The notes: generated from the letters alone by a model not told the origin. DNA of 46,254 nucleotides from IDS-8 sp964424805 (GCA_964424805.1 CAYRKH010000019.1:1-46254); one strand, 5' to 3'. Counted from the stretch's first letter, positions 1 through 7,629 are shown. Numbers and translations: made by a program.

Positions 1-481
1 CGATCTTGCCGGCGTCCTTGGTCGCCTGGCGCTGGGAGTCGTTGAAGTAGGCCGGTACCGTGACCACCGCTTCGGTGACCTTCTCCCCGAGGTAGTCCTC
101 GGCGGTCTTCTTCATCTTCATCAGCACGCGGGCCGAGATCTCCGGCGCCGCCATCTTCTTGTCGTTCACCTCGACCCAGGCATCGCCGTTGTCGGCTTTG
201 ACGATCTTGTAGGGCACCATGCCGATGTCCCGCTGCACGACCTCGTCGTCGAAGCGGCGGCCGATCAGGCGCTTGACGGCAAACAGCGTGTTCTGGGGAT
301 TGGTCACCGCCTGGCGCTTGGCCGACTGCCCGACCAGCACCTCGCCGTCCTTGCTGAAGGCAACGATGGATGGCGTCGTGCGATCGCCTTCGCTGTTCTC
401 GATCACTTTGGGCTTGTCGCCCTCCATGACGGCGACACAGGAGTTGGTGGTACCGAGGTCGATACCGATCACTTTACTCAT
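1..481 (-). CDS. dnaK: Chaperone DnaK (Hsp70), N-terminal part, cut by window edge
   Basis: ATP-dependent Hsp70 chaperone that works with GrpE and DnaJ in the cytoplasm. Reading the minus strand from the ATG at 481-479 gives MSKVIGIDLGTTNSCVAVME, the invariant phosphate-1 motif of the Hsp70 ATPase domain. The frame continues open to the window edge through the TVPAYFNDSQRQATKDAG region. About 160 residues of the usual 640 are present, so this is a fragment only because the window ends. A Shine-Dalgarno GGAGA lies at 495-491, nine bases before the ATG. It lies downstream of grpE on the same strand and has its own RpoH-type promoter in the gap. Identification is secure. Confidence 0.97.
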   Translation of the reverse strand, partial: MSKVIGIDLGTTNSCVAVMEGDKPKVIENSEGDRTTPSIVAFSKDGEVLVGQSAKRQAVTNPQNTLFAVKRLIGRRFDDEVVQRDIGMVPYKIVKADNGDAWVEVNDKKMAAPEISARVLMKMKKTAEDYLGEKVTEAVVTVPAYFNDSQRQATKDAGKI

Positions 482-525
482 AACCATTCATCTCCGAATT
501 CAGTGCAAACTGGCGGCTACAGCGG

Positions 526-554
526 AAATGGGGCCGCGGGAGCGACGTTTCAAG
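526..554 (-). promoter_or_regulatory. RpoH (sigma-32) promoter of dnaK
   Basis: On the minus strand the grpE-dnaK gap contains CTTGAAA (554-548), a 14-base spacer, and CCCCATTT (533-526). This matches the known sigma-32 consensus (CTTGAA, 13-17 bases, CCCCATnT) almost perfectly. It would start transcription near 519 and give a leader of roughly 38 nt before the dnaK ATG at 481. It lets dnaK be induced by heat independently of readthrough from hrcA-grpE. Confidence 0.85.
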
Positions 555-571
555 CGGCTTCCGGCGCATTT

Positions 572-1165
572 TCATGCCGGGTCGGCCGCCGCCGCGACCA
601 CCACCCGGGCGGGCCGGAGCAGCCGGCCGTTCAGGGTGTAGCCCTTCTGGAACACCGTGAGCACGGTGTCGGGCTCGACCTCGTTCGACGGCTGGGTCGT
701 CATCGCTTCGTGCAGGTGCGGGTCGAAGGGCTCGCCTCCGGGGTCCACCTCGGCCACCCCGAAGCGCTCCAGGGTCGCCGTGAGCTGCTTCAACGTGGTG
801 CGGCTGCCCTCGCGCAGGCTCTCGACGTCCGTTGCCTCTTCAGCGGCCGCGAGGCCCATCTCCAGGCTGTCCTTGACGGCCAGAAGCTCCGTGGCGAAAC
901 GCTCGATCGCGAACTTGCGGGCGTTGTCGAGATCGCGCTCGGCCCTTTTCCGCACGTTCTCGAGCTCCGCGGCCGCCCGCAGATAGCGGTCCCAGTTCTC
1001 GTCGGCCCGCGCTTTCTCGGCCTCGCAGGCCGCCTGGGGGTCCTCCAGGGCCTGCTCGTCGAGCGGGGCGGCCGCGCCGCCGGACGCGGCCTCGCCCTGC
1101 CAGTCATCCGCTTCCGCCGACGCCTGCTCGTCGCGCCGGTTACCGTAGCCGGGGTCTTGACTCAT
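572..1165 (-). CDS. grpE: Nucleotide exchange factor GrpE
   Basis: GrpE is the homodimeric exchange factor that releases ADP from DnaK. The 197-residue product has an acidic, low-complexity N-terminus (about 1-45). A long coiled-coil helix follows (about 45-105, including AAELENVRKRAERD). The C-terminal beta domain carries the family signature HEAMTTQPS and ends in KGYTLNGRLLRPARVVV. Length matches the family (about 190-200). It sits between hrcA and dnaK on the same strand, 91 bases from dnaK, the classic hrcA-grpE-dnaK order. A REP-like palindrome and an RpoH-like promoter lie upstream, between grpE and hrcA. Confidence 0.97.
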   Translation of the reverse strand: MSQDPGYGNRRDEQASAEADDWQGEAASGGAAAPLDEQALEDPQAACEAEKARADENWDRYLRAAAELENVRKRAERDLDNARKFAIERFATELLAVKDSLEMGLAAAEEATDVESLREGSRTTLKQLTATLERFGVAEVDPGGEPFDPHLHEAMTTQPSNEVEPDTVLTVFQKGYTLNGRLLRPARVVVAAAADPA

Positions 1166-1200
1166 GTTCGATATGCTCCGGTCAGATTAACGCCTGTGGT

Positions 1201-1268
1201 GCGCGCATCGTGCGCGAGGCGCCCGGGATCGAGCGCCGGGGCATCGCGCGCGGTGCGCGCTCCTACAG
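1201..1268. repeat. REP-like palindromic repeat, copy 1 (degenerate left arm)
   Basis: A GC-rich palindromic element. The right arm at 1240-1268 matches 5150-5178 at 28 of 29 positions and ends in the same GCGCGCTCCTACAG. The left arm at 1201-1217 matches 5113-5129 with one mismatch but has lost the outer GTAGGA end seen in copy 2. It lies between hrcA and grpE, in what would be the grpE leader if the promoter at 1273-1300 is used, so it may affect messenger stability or ratio. Confidence 0.75.
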
Positions 1269-1272
1269 CGGA

Positions 1273-1300
1273 GGTTGGGGACCGTGGAACCGATTTCAAC
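1273..1300 (-). promoter_or_regulatory. Possible RpoH-type promoter of grpE
   Basis: On the minus strand GTTGAAA (1300-1294) is followed by 13 bases and CCCCAACC (1280-1273). The -35 and the CCCC core fit sigma-32, but the AACC end departs from the consensus ATnT. It sits just past the hrcA stop codon and points at grpE. The same architecture occurs, better conserved, before dnaK. Confidence 0.5.
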
Positions 1301-1303
1301 CGT

Positions 1304-2380
1304 TCAGGCGCCTTCGGCGGGGGGCGGCAGGGTCGCTCTCAGGGCGGCGCTCAGGAGGCGGGCGGTCACGTCGACGATCGGCACGACCCGATCGTAGGCC
1401 ATTCGGGTCGGCCCGATCACCCCGAGCACGCCGATCGCCTCGTCGTTCGCCTGGTAGGGTGCCGTGACGACGCTGCAGTTGTCGAGGATGCGGTAGCCTG
1501 ATTCTTCGCCGATGAACACCTGCACCCCGGTCGCGTTGATGCTGCGGTCGAGCAGATCCAGCATGAACCGCTTGCGCGAAAAGGCCTCGAACAGGCGCCG
1601 CAGCGTGTCCAGGTCGGAGAGCTCGGCGAATCCCATGAGATTGGTCTCCCCGGCCAGGCGGACCTCTTCCTTCGACGCCGTCGCGCCGTCCATCGCCGTT
1701 TGCGCCACGGCGATGATGTCGTGCATGGCCTGGTTCATGGAGTCGCGCGTGGATTCGAGGTCCGCCAGGAGGCGCTCGCGGACCTGCAGCAGGTCGCAGC
1801 CGGCGTAGTTCTCATTCATGTAGTTCGCGGCGCGCTGCAGCTCCTCCGGCGAGTAGGCACGCTCCGTGTGCACGATCCGGTTCTGCACCTCGCGGTCGTT
1901 GATGACGAGGATCGCGAGCACGCGCCGTGCCGACAGCGACAGGAACTCGATCTGCCGCAGCGTCGCGTAAGAGGTGCGCGGCAGCGTCACGACGCCCGCC
2001 ATGCTGGTGAGCTTCGACAGCAGGTTGCTGGCGAGATCCAGCAGCTCGTCCGGATCGTCGTACTGGCTGTCGAGCTGCGTCCTGAGCTTTTCGAGGTCGT
2101 CGCCGCGCGGCGGCTTGAAACGTACCAGCGAGTCCACGAACAGCCGGTAACCGCGCGGCGTCGGGACGCGGCCGGCCGACGTGTGAGGTGTCGACAGGAA
2201 ACCGAGGTCCTCGAGCTCCGCCATGACATTGCGGATCGTCGCCGGGCTGAGATCGAGCTTGGAGTCGCGCGAGAGCGTCTGCGACCCGACGGGCTGGCCG
2301 TCACGGATAAAACGCTGGATCAGCACCTTCAGGAGGTACTGGGCGCGTTCGTTTGGCAGTTTCGTTATCGTTTCCGACAT
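1304..2380 (-). CDS. hrcA: Heat-inducible transcription repressor HrcA
   Basis: HrcA represses heat-shock operons by binding the CIRCE inverted repeat, with GroEL modulating its activity. The 358-residue protein starts with a winged-helix domain (about 1-75) containing SPATIRNVMAELEDLGFL and the adjoining HTSAGRVPTPRGYRLFVD, which are hallmark HrcA sequences. The rest is the dimerisation and inserted domain typical of the family, ending near VDVTARLLSAALRA. I chose the ATG at 2380 (MSETITKL), which fits family N-termini; an ATG nine codons upstream is also open. Neither has a strong ribosome site. I found no CIRCE sequence before hrcA, grpE or dnaK, so its target may lie elsewhere, for example groESL. 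Confidence 0.95.
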   Translation of the reverse strand: MSETITKLPNERAQYLLKVLIQRFIRDGQPVGSQTLSRDSKLDLSPATIRNVMAELEDLGFLSTPHTSAGRVPTPRGYRLFVDSLVRFKPPRGDDLEKLRTQLDSQYDDPDELLDLASNLLSKLTSMAGVVTLPRTSYATLRQIEFLSLSARRVLAILVINDREVQNRIVHTERAYSPEELQRAANYMNENYAGCDLLQVRERLLADLESTRDSMNQAMHDIIAVAQTAMDGATASKEEVRLAGETNLMGFAELSDLDTLRRLFEAFSRKRFMLDLLDRSINATGVQVFIGEESGYRILDNCSVVTAPYQANDEAIGVLGVIGPTRMAYDRVVPIVDVTARLLSAALRATLPPPAEGA

Positions 2381-2517
2381 CGGGATGCAGGCAGACCGTA
2401 TGAGCATTCAATTGTGTGGGCGCAACCGGGAAAAATCCAGCCAACGCCCCGCGAGGCCGCTTGGCCTGCGAGCGGCCGTCTGCAACAATTGCCCGGCGTC
2501 GCGGGGGCGGTGGAATC

Positions 2518-3432
2518 ATGAAAAGCGAGTTCAAAACAGTGGCCCTGGTCGGCCGGGTGACGGACCCGCGCGTTGCCGAGCCGATGTCGGCGCTTGCCGC
2601 TCACCTCGGCCGCGCCGGCGCCACGGTCATCGCGACACCGAAGGCCGCGCTCGAGCCACCGGTCGAAGTCGTTGACGAAGCGGAGCTCGCGACGCGCGCC
2701 GATCTCATTATCGCCGTCGGCGGCGACGGCACCATGCTCTACGCCGCGGCCCTCGGGCACGAGCGCAACGTGCCGCTGCTCGGCGTCAATCGCGGGCGCC
2801 TGGGCTTCCTCGCGGACGTGACACCCGACGAGATGCTGAACTCGCTCGACCAGGTGCTGGGCGGCGAGTACGTGCGGGAGTCGCGCCTCATGCTGTCCGC
2901 GCAGCTCATCGCACCCGACGGCAACGTCAGCACCGCTGCCGGCCTGAACGACATCGTGCTGCAGCGGCACGGCACCGGCCGCATGGTGGATTTCGAAACC
3001 TATATTGCCGGGAGCTACGTCAACACGCATTCCGGCGACGGCCTCATCGTCGCCACGCCGACCGGCTCGACGGCCTACGCGCTGAGCTGCGGCGGACCGA
3101 TCGTCGAGCCGGCACTCGATGCGGTGGTGCTGGTGCCCATCTGCCCGCACACGCTGAGCGACCGCCCGCTCGTCATTCCGTCGAAGCACGAGATCGAAAT
3201 TCGCCTGCTCGGCTACAGCGACAGCCAGGCGGAAGTCGTGGTCGACGGCCGCGTGCTAGGCGACCTGCAGCCCCTCGATCGCCTGTTGATCGGGGAGTCG
3301 GAGAAGCGGGTGACGCTCATCCACCCCCCCGGCTACGATTACTACGACATCCTGCGCTCGAAGCTGCACTGGGGCCGCGACAGCCGCGTGCGCGCGGGGG
3401 GACAGACCAGCGGCTCGGACGGCGCATGCTGA
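2518..3432 (+). CDS. nadK: NAD kinase
   Basis: NAD kinase makes NADP from NAD and ATP in the cytoplasm. The 304-residue protein carries the GGDGT motif at residues 68-72, the NRGRLGFLADV region, GLNDIVLQR, and the conserved TPTGSTAYALSCGGPIV segment that binds NAD. These together are diagnostic. The ATG at 2518 gives MKSEFKTVALVGR, the expected N-terminus; the frame is open further upstream but that extension is low-complexity and not family-like. Its stop overlaps the recN start by seven bases (ATGCTGA), so the two genes are likely co-transcribed and translationally coupled. It is divergent from hrcA, a neighbourhood common in proteobacteria. Confidence 0.96.
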   Translation: MKSEFKTVALVGRVTDPRVAEPMSALAAHLGRAGATVIATPKAALEPPVEVVDEAELATRADLIIAVGGDGTMLYAAALGHERNVPLLGVNRGRLGFLADVTPDEMLNSLDQVLGGEYVRESRLMLSAQLIAPDGNVSTAAGLNDIVLQRHGTGRMVDFETYIAGSYVNTHSGDGLIVATPTGSTAYALSCGGPIVEPALDAVVLVPICPHTLSDRPLVIPSKHEIEIRLLGYSDSQAEVVVDGRVLGDLQPLDRLLIGESEKRVTLIHPPGYDYYDILRSKLHWGRDSRVRAGGQTSGSDGAC

Positions 3433-5111
3433 CCCGCCTGCACGTCCGCAACTTCGCCATCGTGGACGAGGTCGAGGTCGAGCTCGAGGGCGGCATGACC
3501 GTGCTGACGGGCGAAACCGGAGCCGGCAAATCGATCCTGGTCGACGCACTGGGGCTCGTGCTGGGGGAGCGCGGCGGCGCCGGGCTGGCGCGCACCGGCA
3601 GCCCGAGGGCGGAATTCAGCGCGGAGTTCGACCTTTCGGACCAGCCGGGAGCGCGCGAGTGGCTCGCGGAGCAATCGCTCGACGTCGACGGCGAGTGCCT
3701 GCTCCGGCGCGTCATCGGCGAGGACGGGCGCTCGCGCGCGTTCATCAACGGCAACGCCGTACCGCTCAACAGCTTGAAAGCGCTGGGCGAGATGCTGCTC
3801 GATATCCACGGCCAGCATTTCCACCAGTCGCTCGGCCGCCCCGCCGTGCAGCGCGACCTGCTCGACCATTACGGCGGACTGGCGGCAGCGCGCGAAGCCG
3901 TCTCCTCCGCGTACGCCGCCTGGCAGTCGCTTGCCCAGCGCCTCGCGGCGCTCGAGGCGGCCGACGCCGATCGCGCCTCCCGCATGGACCTGCTGTCGTT
4001 CCAGTCGCAGGAGCTGGAGGCGCTCGACCTCGAGGCCGGCGAACCGGAGGCGCTGCGCGCGGAGCGCGAGCGCTTCCGGCACAGTGCCCAGCTCATCGAA
4101 GGCGTCGCGGCCGCCCTGCAGGCCCTGTCCGAGAACGACGAGGCGAACGCCCAGGCGCTGCTCGCCGCCGCGGCGCAGCGCCTGGAAGCGGCGGCGGCGA
4201 TCGATGGCCGGCTGGAGCCCATGCACCGTCTCATCGAGGAAGCCGGCATCCAGGCGGCGGAAGCCGCCGATGGCCTGCGGCGCTACGGCGAATCGCTGGA
4301 TGCGGACCCGGAACGGCGCGATTGGGTGGAGGAGCGCCTCGACGCGGTCCAGGCGATTGCACGCAAGCACCGGGTAAGCCCGGAGGAGTTGCCGGCGCTG
4401 CGCGAGCGCCTGCAGCAGCAGCTCGACGAGCTCGCCGGCTCCGAGGCCACGGGCGCGCGGCTGCGCAAGGAAGCCGACGCGGCGCGGCAGGCGTTCATCG
4501 AAGCGGCCGAAGCGCTGTCGGCGGCGCGGCGCCGGGCGAGTGCGGCCTTCGCCTCGGAGGTTACCGAGGCGATGCGCGGCCTCGGCATGCCGGAAGGCCT
4601 GTTCGAGATCGACCTGCGGCGCCGCGACCCGGAGCACGCGGGCCCGTCCGGCCTGGACGAGATTACCTACCGCATCACCGCGAACGCCGGGCAACCGCCG
4701 ATGCCGCTGTCGAAGGTTGCCTCCGGCGGCGAGCTGTCGCGCATGAGCCTGGCCATCCAGGTCATCGCGAGCGACGGCAGCGCGATCCCGACCATGGTAT
4801 TCGACGAGGTGGACGCGGGCGTCGGGGGCGGCGTCGCGGAGATGGTCGGGCGCCGCCTCAGGTCGCTGGGCCAGTCGCGGCAGGTGCTTTGCGTGACGCA
4901 CCTGCCGCAGGTGGCGAGCCTCGCGGACAACCACTTCCGCGTCGCGAAGCTTTCCGACGGCAAATCGACGCGCACGACCGTCGCCCGCCTGACGGACGAG
5001 GAACGGGTAGAGGAAATCGCGCGGATGCTCGGCGGCGTGAAGATCACCCGGCGCACCCGCGAACACGCCGCGGAGATGCTGGGGGACAGCCTGCGCAAAG
5101 TCGCCCGGTAG
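3426..5111 (+). CDS. recN: DNA repair protein RecN (SMC-like ATPase)
   Basis: RecN is an SMC-like ATPase that helps bring broken DNA ends together during double-strand break repair. The 561-residue length is typical. The Walker A motif GETGAGKS is at about residues 29-36 in the N-terminal half-domain. A long coiled-coil region rich in Ala, Glu and Arg spans about 150-390. The C-terminal half-domain contains the signature ASGGELSRMSLAIQV, Walker B in MVFDEVDAGVGG, and CVTHLPQVAS. It starts inside the end of nadK. Its TAG stop (5109-5111) lies within the left end of a REP-like palindrome. No LexA box could be recognised, since the gene has no upstream gap of its own. Confidence 0.97.
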   Translation: MLTRLHVRNFAIVDEVEVELEGGMTVLTGETGAGKSILVDALGLVLGERGGAGLARTGSPRAEFSAEFDLSDQPGAREWLAEQSLDVDGECLLRRVIGEDGRSRAFINGNAVPLNSLKALGEMLLDIHGQHFHQSLGRPAVQRDLLDHYGGLAAAREAVSSAYAAWQSLAQRLAALEAADADRASRMDLLSFQSQELEALDLEAGEPEALRAERERFRHSAQLIEGVAAALQALSENDEANAQALLAAAAQRLEAAAAIDGRLEPMHRLIEEAGIQAAEAADGLRRYGESLDADPERRDWVEERLDAVQAIARKHRVSPEELPALRERLQQQLDELAGSEATGARLRKEADAARQAFIEAAEALSAARRRASAAFASEVTEAMRGLGMPEGLFEIDLRRRDPEHAGPSGLDEITYRITANAGQPPMPLSKVASGGELSRMSLAIQVIASDGSAIPTMVFDEVDAGVGGGVAEMVGRRLRSLGQSRQVLCVTHLPQVASLADNHFRVAKLSDGKSTRTTVARLTDEERVEEIARMLGGVKITRRTREHAAEMLGDSLRKVAR

Positions 5112-5178
5112 GAGCGCGCATCGCGCGCGATACCACGTTTGCTCGCGGTGGCATCGCGCGCGATGCGCGCTCCTACAG
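5108..5178. repeat. REP-like palindromic repeat, copy 2 (complete)
   Basis: GTAGGAGCGCGCATCGCGCG at the left is mirrored by the complementary CGCGCGATGCGCGCTCCTAC at the right (outer ends 5108 and 5176), around a short centre. Copy 1 lies at 1201-1268. The element fills the gap between the convergent genes recN and fur, and its first bases supply the recN stop codon. It could act as a bidirectional hairpin terminator or messenger-end stabiliser, although no T-tract follows. The layout resembles the REP elements known from Pseudomonas and relatives. Confidence 0.85.
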
Positions 5179-5182
5179 TCCG

Positions 5183-5596
5183 TTACTTTTTGGCTTTCAG
5201 GGGCTTCACGTACAGCACCAGGCTGTGATCGATCAGCTCGTAGTTGTGCTTTTTCGCGATCTCGTGCTGCAGCCGCTCGATTTCGTCGTTGGTGAACTCG
5301 ATGACGTCGCCGGTGTCGACGCACACCATGTGGTCGTGATGTTCGCCCTGGTCCAGTTCGAACACCGAGTGTCCGCCCTCGAAGTTGTGACGCGTCACCA
5401 GGCGGGCGGCTTCGAACTGGGTCAGCACGCGGTAAACGGTCGCGAGGCCGATGTCCTCGCCGCTATCGAGGAGCTCCTTGTAAATGTCCTCCGCGCTCAG
5501 GTGCCGCTGCTCGTTACTCTCGAGAACCTCGAGAATCTTGAGCCGCGGCAACGTCACCTTGAGACCGGCTTTACGAAGTTCCTGGCGTTGTAGCAT
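5183..5596 (-). CDS. fur: Ferric uptake regulator Fur
   Basis: Fur is a dimeric metal-sensing repressor of iron uptake genes. The 137-residue protein has the N-terminal winged helix (about 1-83; LKVTLPRLKILEVL, then LATVYRVLTQFEAARLV). The metal-binding dimerisation domain begins with HHDH at 86-89. The first zinc cysteine (C92) is present, but the second position of the CxxC pair is threonine (T95), so structural zinc binding may differ from E. coli Fur. It is convergent with recN and divergent from bamE, as in many gammaproteobacteria. On the minus strand a TATAAT hexamer at 5666-5661 may be its -10; no clear -35 accompanies it. Confidence 0.95.
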   Translation of the reverse strand: MLQRQELRKAGLKVTLPRLKILEVLESNEQRHLSAEDIYKELLDSGEDIGLATVYRVLTQFEAARLVTRHNFEGGHSVFELDQGEHHDHMVCVDTGDVIEFTNDEIERLQHEIAKKHNYELIDHSLVLYVKPLKAKK

Positions 5597-5752
5597 TCAC
5601 GAGAACCCCTGTGGCGGCGAACCTACCCCGGCAACAGCCAAGTAGGTATGATTCGCGCCTATTATACCCAGATGGGGGGGATGCTCCACTCGGCCCCGTT
5701 CCCGACGAGCCTTCGTAGCGCCCTTCCCCGCAGTCATCGGATCGTTTGCAGC

Positions 5753-6079
5753 ATGCGCAGATTATTGCTTGGCACGATTATCCTGGTCCTCGCCGCAAGC
5801 GCCGGCGGCTGCGTGTACCAACCCGCGCTGTCCCAGGGCAACCTGCTGAAGCAGGAAGACGTCGATCAGCTCAAAGTCGGCATGACGCGCGGCCAGGTGC
5901 GATTCCTGCTCGGCACGCCGATGATCGACGATCCGTTCCACGAGGAACGCTGGGATTACGTGTACTACCTGCGCGTCGGCCGCCAGGACCCGAGTTTCAC
6001 ACGCTGGATCACCGTGATCTTCGAAGGCGACACGGTCGCCGAGATCCAGCACCACGAGAATTTCAAGCCGGACGCGTAG
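5753..6079 (+). CDS. bamE: Outer membrane assembly lipoprotein BamE (SmpA/OmlA)
   Basis: BamE is the small lipoprotein of the BAM complex that inserts beta-barrel proteins into the outer membrane. The 108-residue product has a lipoprotein signal peptide with a lipobox ending SAGGC (Cys20). The mature domain has the family signature LKVGMTRGQVRFLLGTP, then the WDYVYYLRVG strand. The ATG at 5753 gives the correct short signal peptide; an upstream ATG at 5648 would add 35 residues that do not look like a signal. It is divergent from fur, a widely conserved pairing, and convergent with rnfH. Confidence 0.95.
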   Translation: MRRLLLGTIILVLAASAGGCVYQPALSQGNLLKQEDVDQLKVGMTRGQVRFLLGTPMIDDPFHEERWDYVYYLRVGRQDPSFTRWITVIFEGDTVAEIQHHENFKPDA

Positions 6080-6130
6080 ACGCGCGCCGGGCGCGCGAGG
6101 CCTGCTCACGAAACGACGCCTTGCGCCGTG

Positions 6131-6451
6131 CTACGACGAGCGGCGATTGCCCATCGATTTGCCTTTGGCCGCCAGCTCGCGCCGCGCTGCCTGCGGGTCC
6201 ATCTGCAGCGGCCGGTAGATCTCCACCCGGTCGCCGTCCCGCAACCGGCGGTTTCGTTCGACCGGGTGCCCCCACACGCCCACCGCGCACCGCGACAGGT
6301 CGTGACCCGGGAATTTTTCCGCCAGCCGCGACTGCTCGATCGCCTGCGCGACGGTCGCGCCCTCGGCGACCTCGAGGCCGACCAGTTCCTGCCGCTCCGG
6401 CAGTGCGAAGACCACCTCGACGCGCAACGCGCCCTGGCCGGGGACCGTCAT
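6131..6451 (-). CDS. rnfH: RnfH family ubiquitin-like protein (UPF0125)
   Basis: A 106-residue member of the RnfH/YfjF family, a small beta-grasp protein of unclear role. The sequence shows LRVEVVFALPERQELVGLEV, then GATVAQAIEQS and the closing segment RNRRLRDGDRVEIYRPL, all characteristic of the family. The ATG at 6451 follows the ratA stop by only two bases, so the two are almost certainly one operon. The ratA-rnfH pair next to smpB and bamE is a well-known gammaproteobacterial arrangement. The C-terminal tail (QAARRELAAKGK) is basic. Confidence 0.93.
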   Translation of the reverse strand: MTVPGQGALRVEVVFALPERQELVGLEVAEGATVAQAIEQSRLAEKFPGHDLSRCAVGVWGHPVERNRRLRDGDRVEIYRPLQMDPQAARRELAAKGKSMGNRRSS

Positions 6452-6453
6452 AT

Positions 6454-6885
6454 TTATCCGTAAATCGTCGCGGCGCGCGTGGTGAAGGCATTGACGAGCG
6501 CCTTCAGCGTGTCCTCGAAGAAACGGCCGAACACCAGGTCCACGATCCGGTTGTCGAACTCGAACTCGAGCTCCAGCGATACCTCGCAGCCGTCGTCGCC
6601 GATGTCCTGGAACCGCCAGCCGCCGTCGAGGCGGCGGAACGGACCGTCCACCAGCGTCATGTCGATGGCCTCGTAACGCTTCAGGGTGTTGCGCGTGGTG
6701 AAGTGCTTGCTCACCGCTCCCTTGTGCAGCTCCAGGGTGGCAACGACGGTATCGGCGTCGCGGCGCTCCACGCGGGCGTTGTCGCACCACGGCAGGAATT
6801 CCGGGTACGCCTCGACGTTGTCGACGAGCTCGAACATCTCCTGCGCCGAGTGCGGCACCAGCGCGGCACGTCTCACCTTGCGCAT
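6454..6885 (-). CDS. ratA: RatA family protein (START/SRPBCC fold, COQ10-like)
   Basis: A 143-residue SRPBCC-fold protein related to RatA and to mitochondrial Coq10. RatA in E. coli was described as a toxin that blocks 70S ribosome assembly, whereas Coq10 relatives bind ubiquinone; the role here cannot be decided from sequence. Visible signatures are SAQEMFELVDNVEAYPEFLPWC near residues 12-33 and the C-terminal FGRFFEDTLKALVNAFTTRA. The start at 6885 (MRKVRRAALV) fits the family; an open extension upstream is basic and unlike relatives. It is co-directional with rnfH (two-base gap) and divergent from smpB. Confidence 0.92.
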   Translation of the reverse strand: MRKVRRAALVPHSAQEMFELVDNVEAYPEFLPWCDNARVERRDADTVVATLELHKGAVSKHFTTRNTLKRYEAIDMTLVDGPFRRLDGGWRFQDIGDDGCEVSLELEFEFDNRIVDLVFGRFFEDTLKALVNAFTTRAATIYG

Positions 6886-7038
6886 ACGACACCGCCGCAT
6901 TTTGCTTGCGCCGTTGCCCACCGTGGCGGGCGACCGGTCCAACGGTCATTCATTCTCTTGTCCCGATCTCGAGCCCAGGGCACGCTGCATCGGCTGCGAT
7001 TCTGTCCCGAATCGCCCTACCCTGACAACCAAGTCCCG

Positions 7039-7044
7039 TATAAT
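7039..7044 (+). promoter_or_regulatory. Possible -10 element before smpB
   Basis: A perfect TATAAT at 7039-7044 lies 29 bases before the smpB ATG in GC-rich surroundings. No convincing -35 hexamer was seen at 16-18 bases upstream, so this is suggestive only. Confidence 0.35.
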
Positions 7045-7073
7045 CCCCGGCCGCCCGTCATACTCGATTGCCC

Positions 7074-7556
7074 ATGAGCAAACCCTCCGGTAACCAGAAG
7101 CCGTCCAGCACGATCGCGGTCAACAAGAAAGCGCGGCACGATTACTTTATCGAGGACAGCTTCGAGGCCGGGCTTGCGCTCGAGGGCTGGGAAGTGAAGA
7201 GCCTGCGGGCGGGCCGTGCGCAGCTGACGGAAAGCTACGTCCACGTGCGCGACGGCGAAGCCTGGCTGCTCGGCGCGCACGTGACGCCGCTCAGCACCGC
7301 CTCGACGCACATCCGTCCGGACCCGACGCGCACCCGCAAGCTCCTGCTGCACCGCCACGAGCTCGACCGGCTCGTCGGCGCCGTCGAACGCAAGGGCTAT
7401 ACCCTGGTGCCGCTGAATCTCCACTGGAGCCGGGGGCGCGCCAAGCTGGAGATCGGCCTCGCCAGGGGCAAGAAGCAGCACGACAAAAGGGCGACCACCA
7501 AGGAACGCGACTGGCAGCGCCAGAAAGCCCGAATCCTGAAATCGACAAATCAATGA
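7074..7556 (+). CDS. smpB: SsrA-binding protein SmpB
   Basis: SmpB binds tmRNA and is essential for trans-translation, the rescue of stalled ribosomes. The 160-residue protein shows VNKKARHDYFIEDSFEAGL, then LEGWEVKSLRAGRAQL, TRTRKLLLHRHELDRL and the C-terminal KKQHDKRATTKERDWQRQKA tail that enters the decoding site. Length and all blocks match the family. The ATG at 7074 gives MSKPSGNQK. Its partner RNA (tmRNA) starts 112 bases downstream on the same strand, so the two components of the system are physically linked. Confidence 0.98.
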   Translation: MSKPSGNQKPSSTIAVNKKARHDYFIEDSFEAGLALEGWEVKSLRAGRAQLTESYVHVRDGEAWLLGAHVTPLSTASTHIRPDPTRTRKLLLHRHELDRLVGAVERKGYTLVPLNLHWSRGRAKLEIGLARGKKQHDKRATTKERDWQRQKARILKSTNQ

Positions 7557-7601
7557 TTTCAAACGCTTGCTGGCGACTTCTAAAGTAAATTGACTTCACG
7601 C

Positions 7602-7629
7602 TTGTATTTGCCGCGTTTGGCCATACACT
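7602..7629 (+). promoter_or_regulatory. Possible promoter of ssrA
   Basis: TTGTAT followed by 16 bases and TACACT (7624-7629) lies about 38 bases before the mature 5' end of tmRNA. A precursor starting near 7636 would then be trimmed to 7668, as is usual for tmRNA. Both hexamers are moderate matches to sigma-70. Confidence 0.4.

Noticed and set aside
1166..1303. CIRCE element expected before grpE or hrcA
   Set aside because: No TTAGCACTC-N9-GAGTGCTAA-like repeat could be seen here, at 2381-2517, or in the grpE-dnaK gap.
3342..5324. Large antisense open frame across recN
   Set aside because: It is a shadow of the recN codon pattern in high-GC DNA; composition is Arg/Ala-rich with no domain signature, while recN matches its family along its entire length.
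5612..5680. Fur box between fur and bamE
   Set aside because: The gap has A/T-rich patches but no convincing GATAATGATAATCATTATC-like 19-mer.
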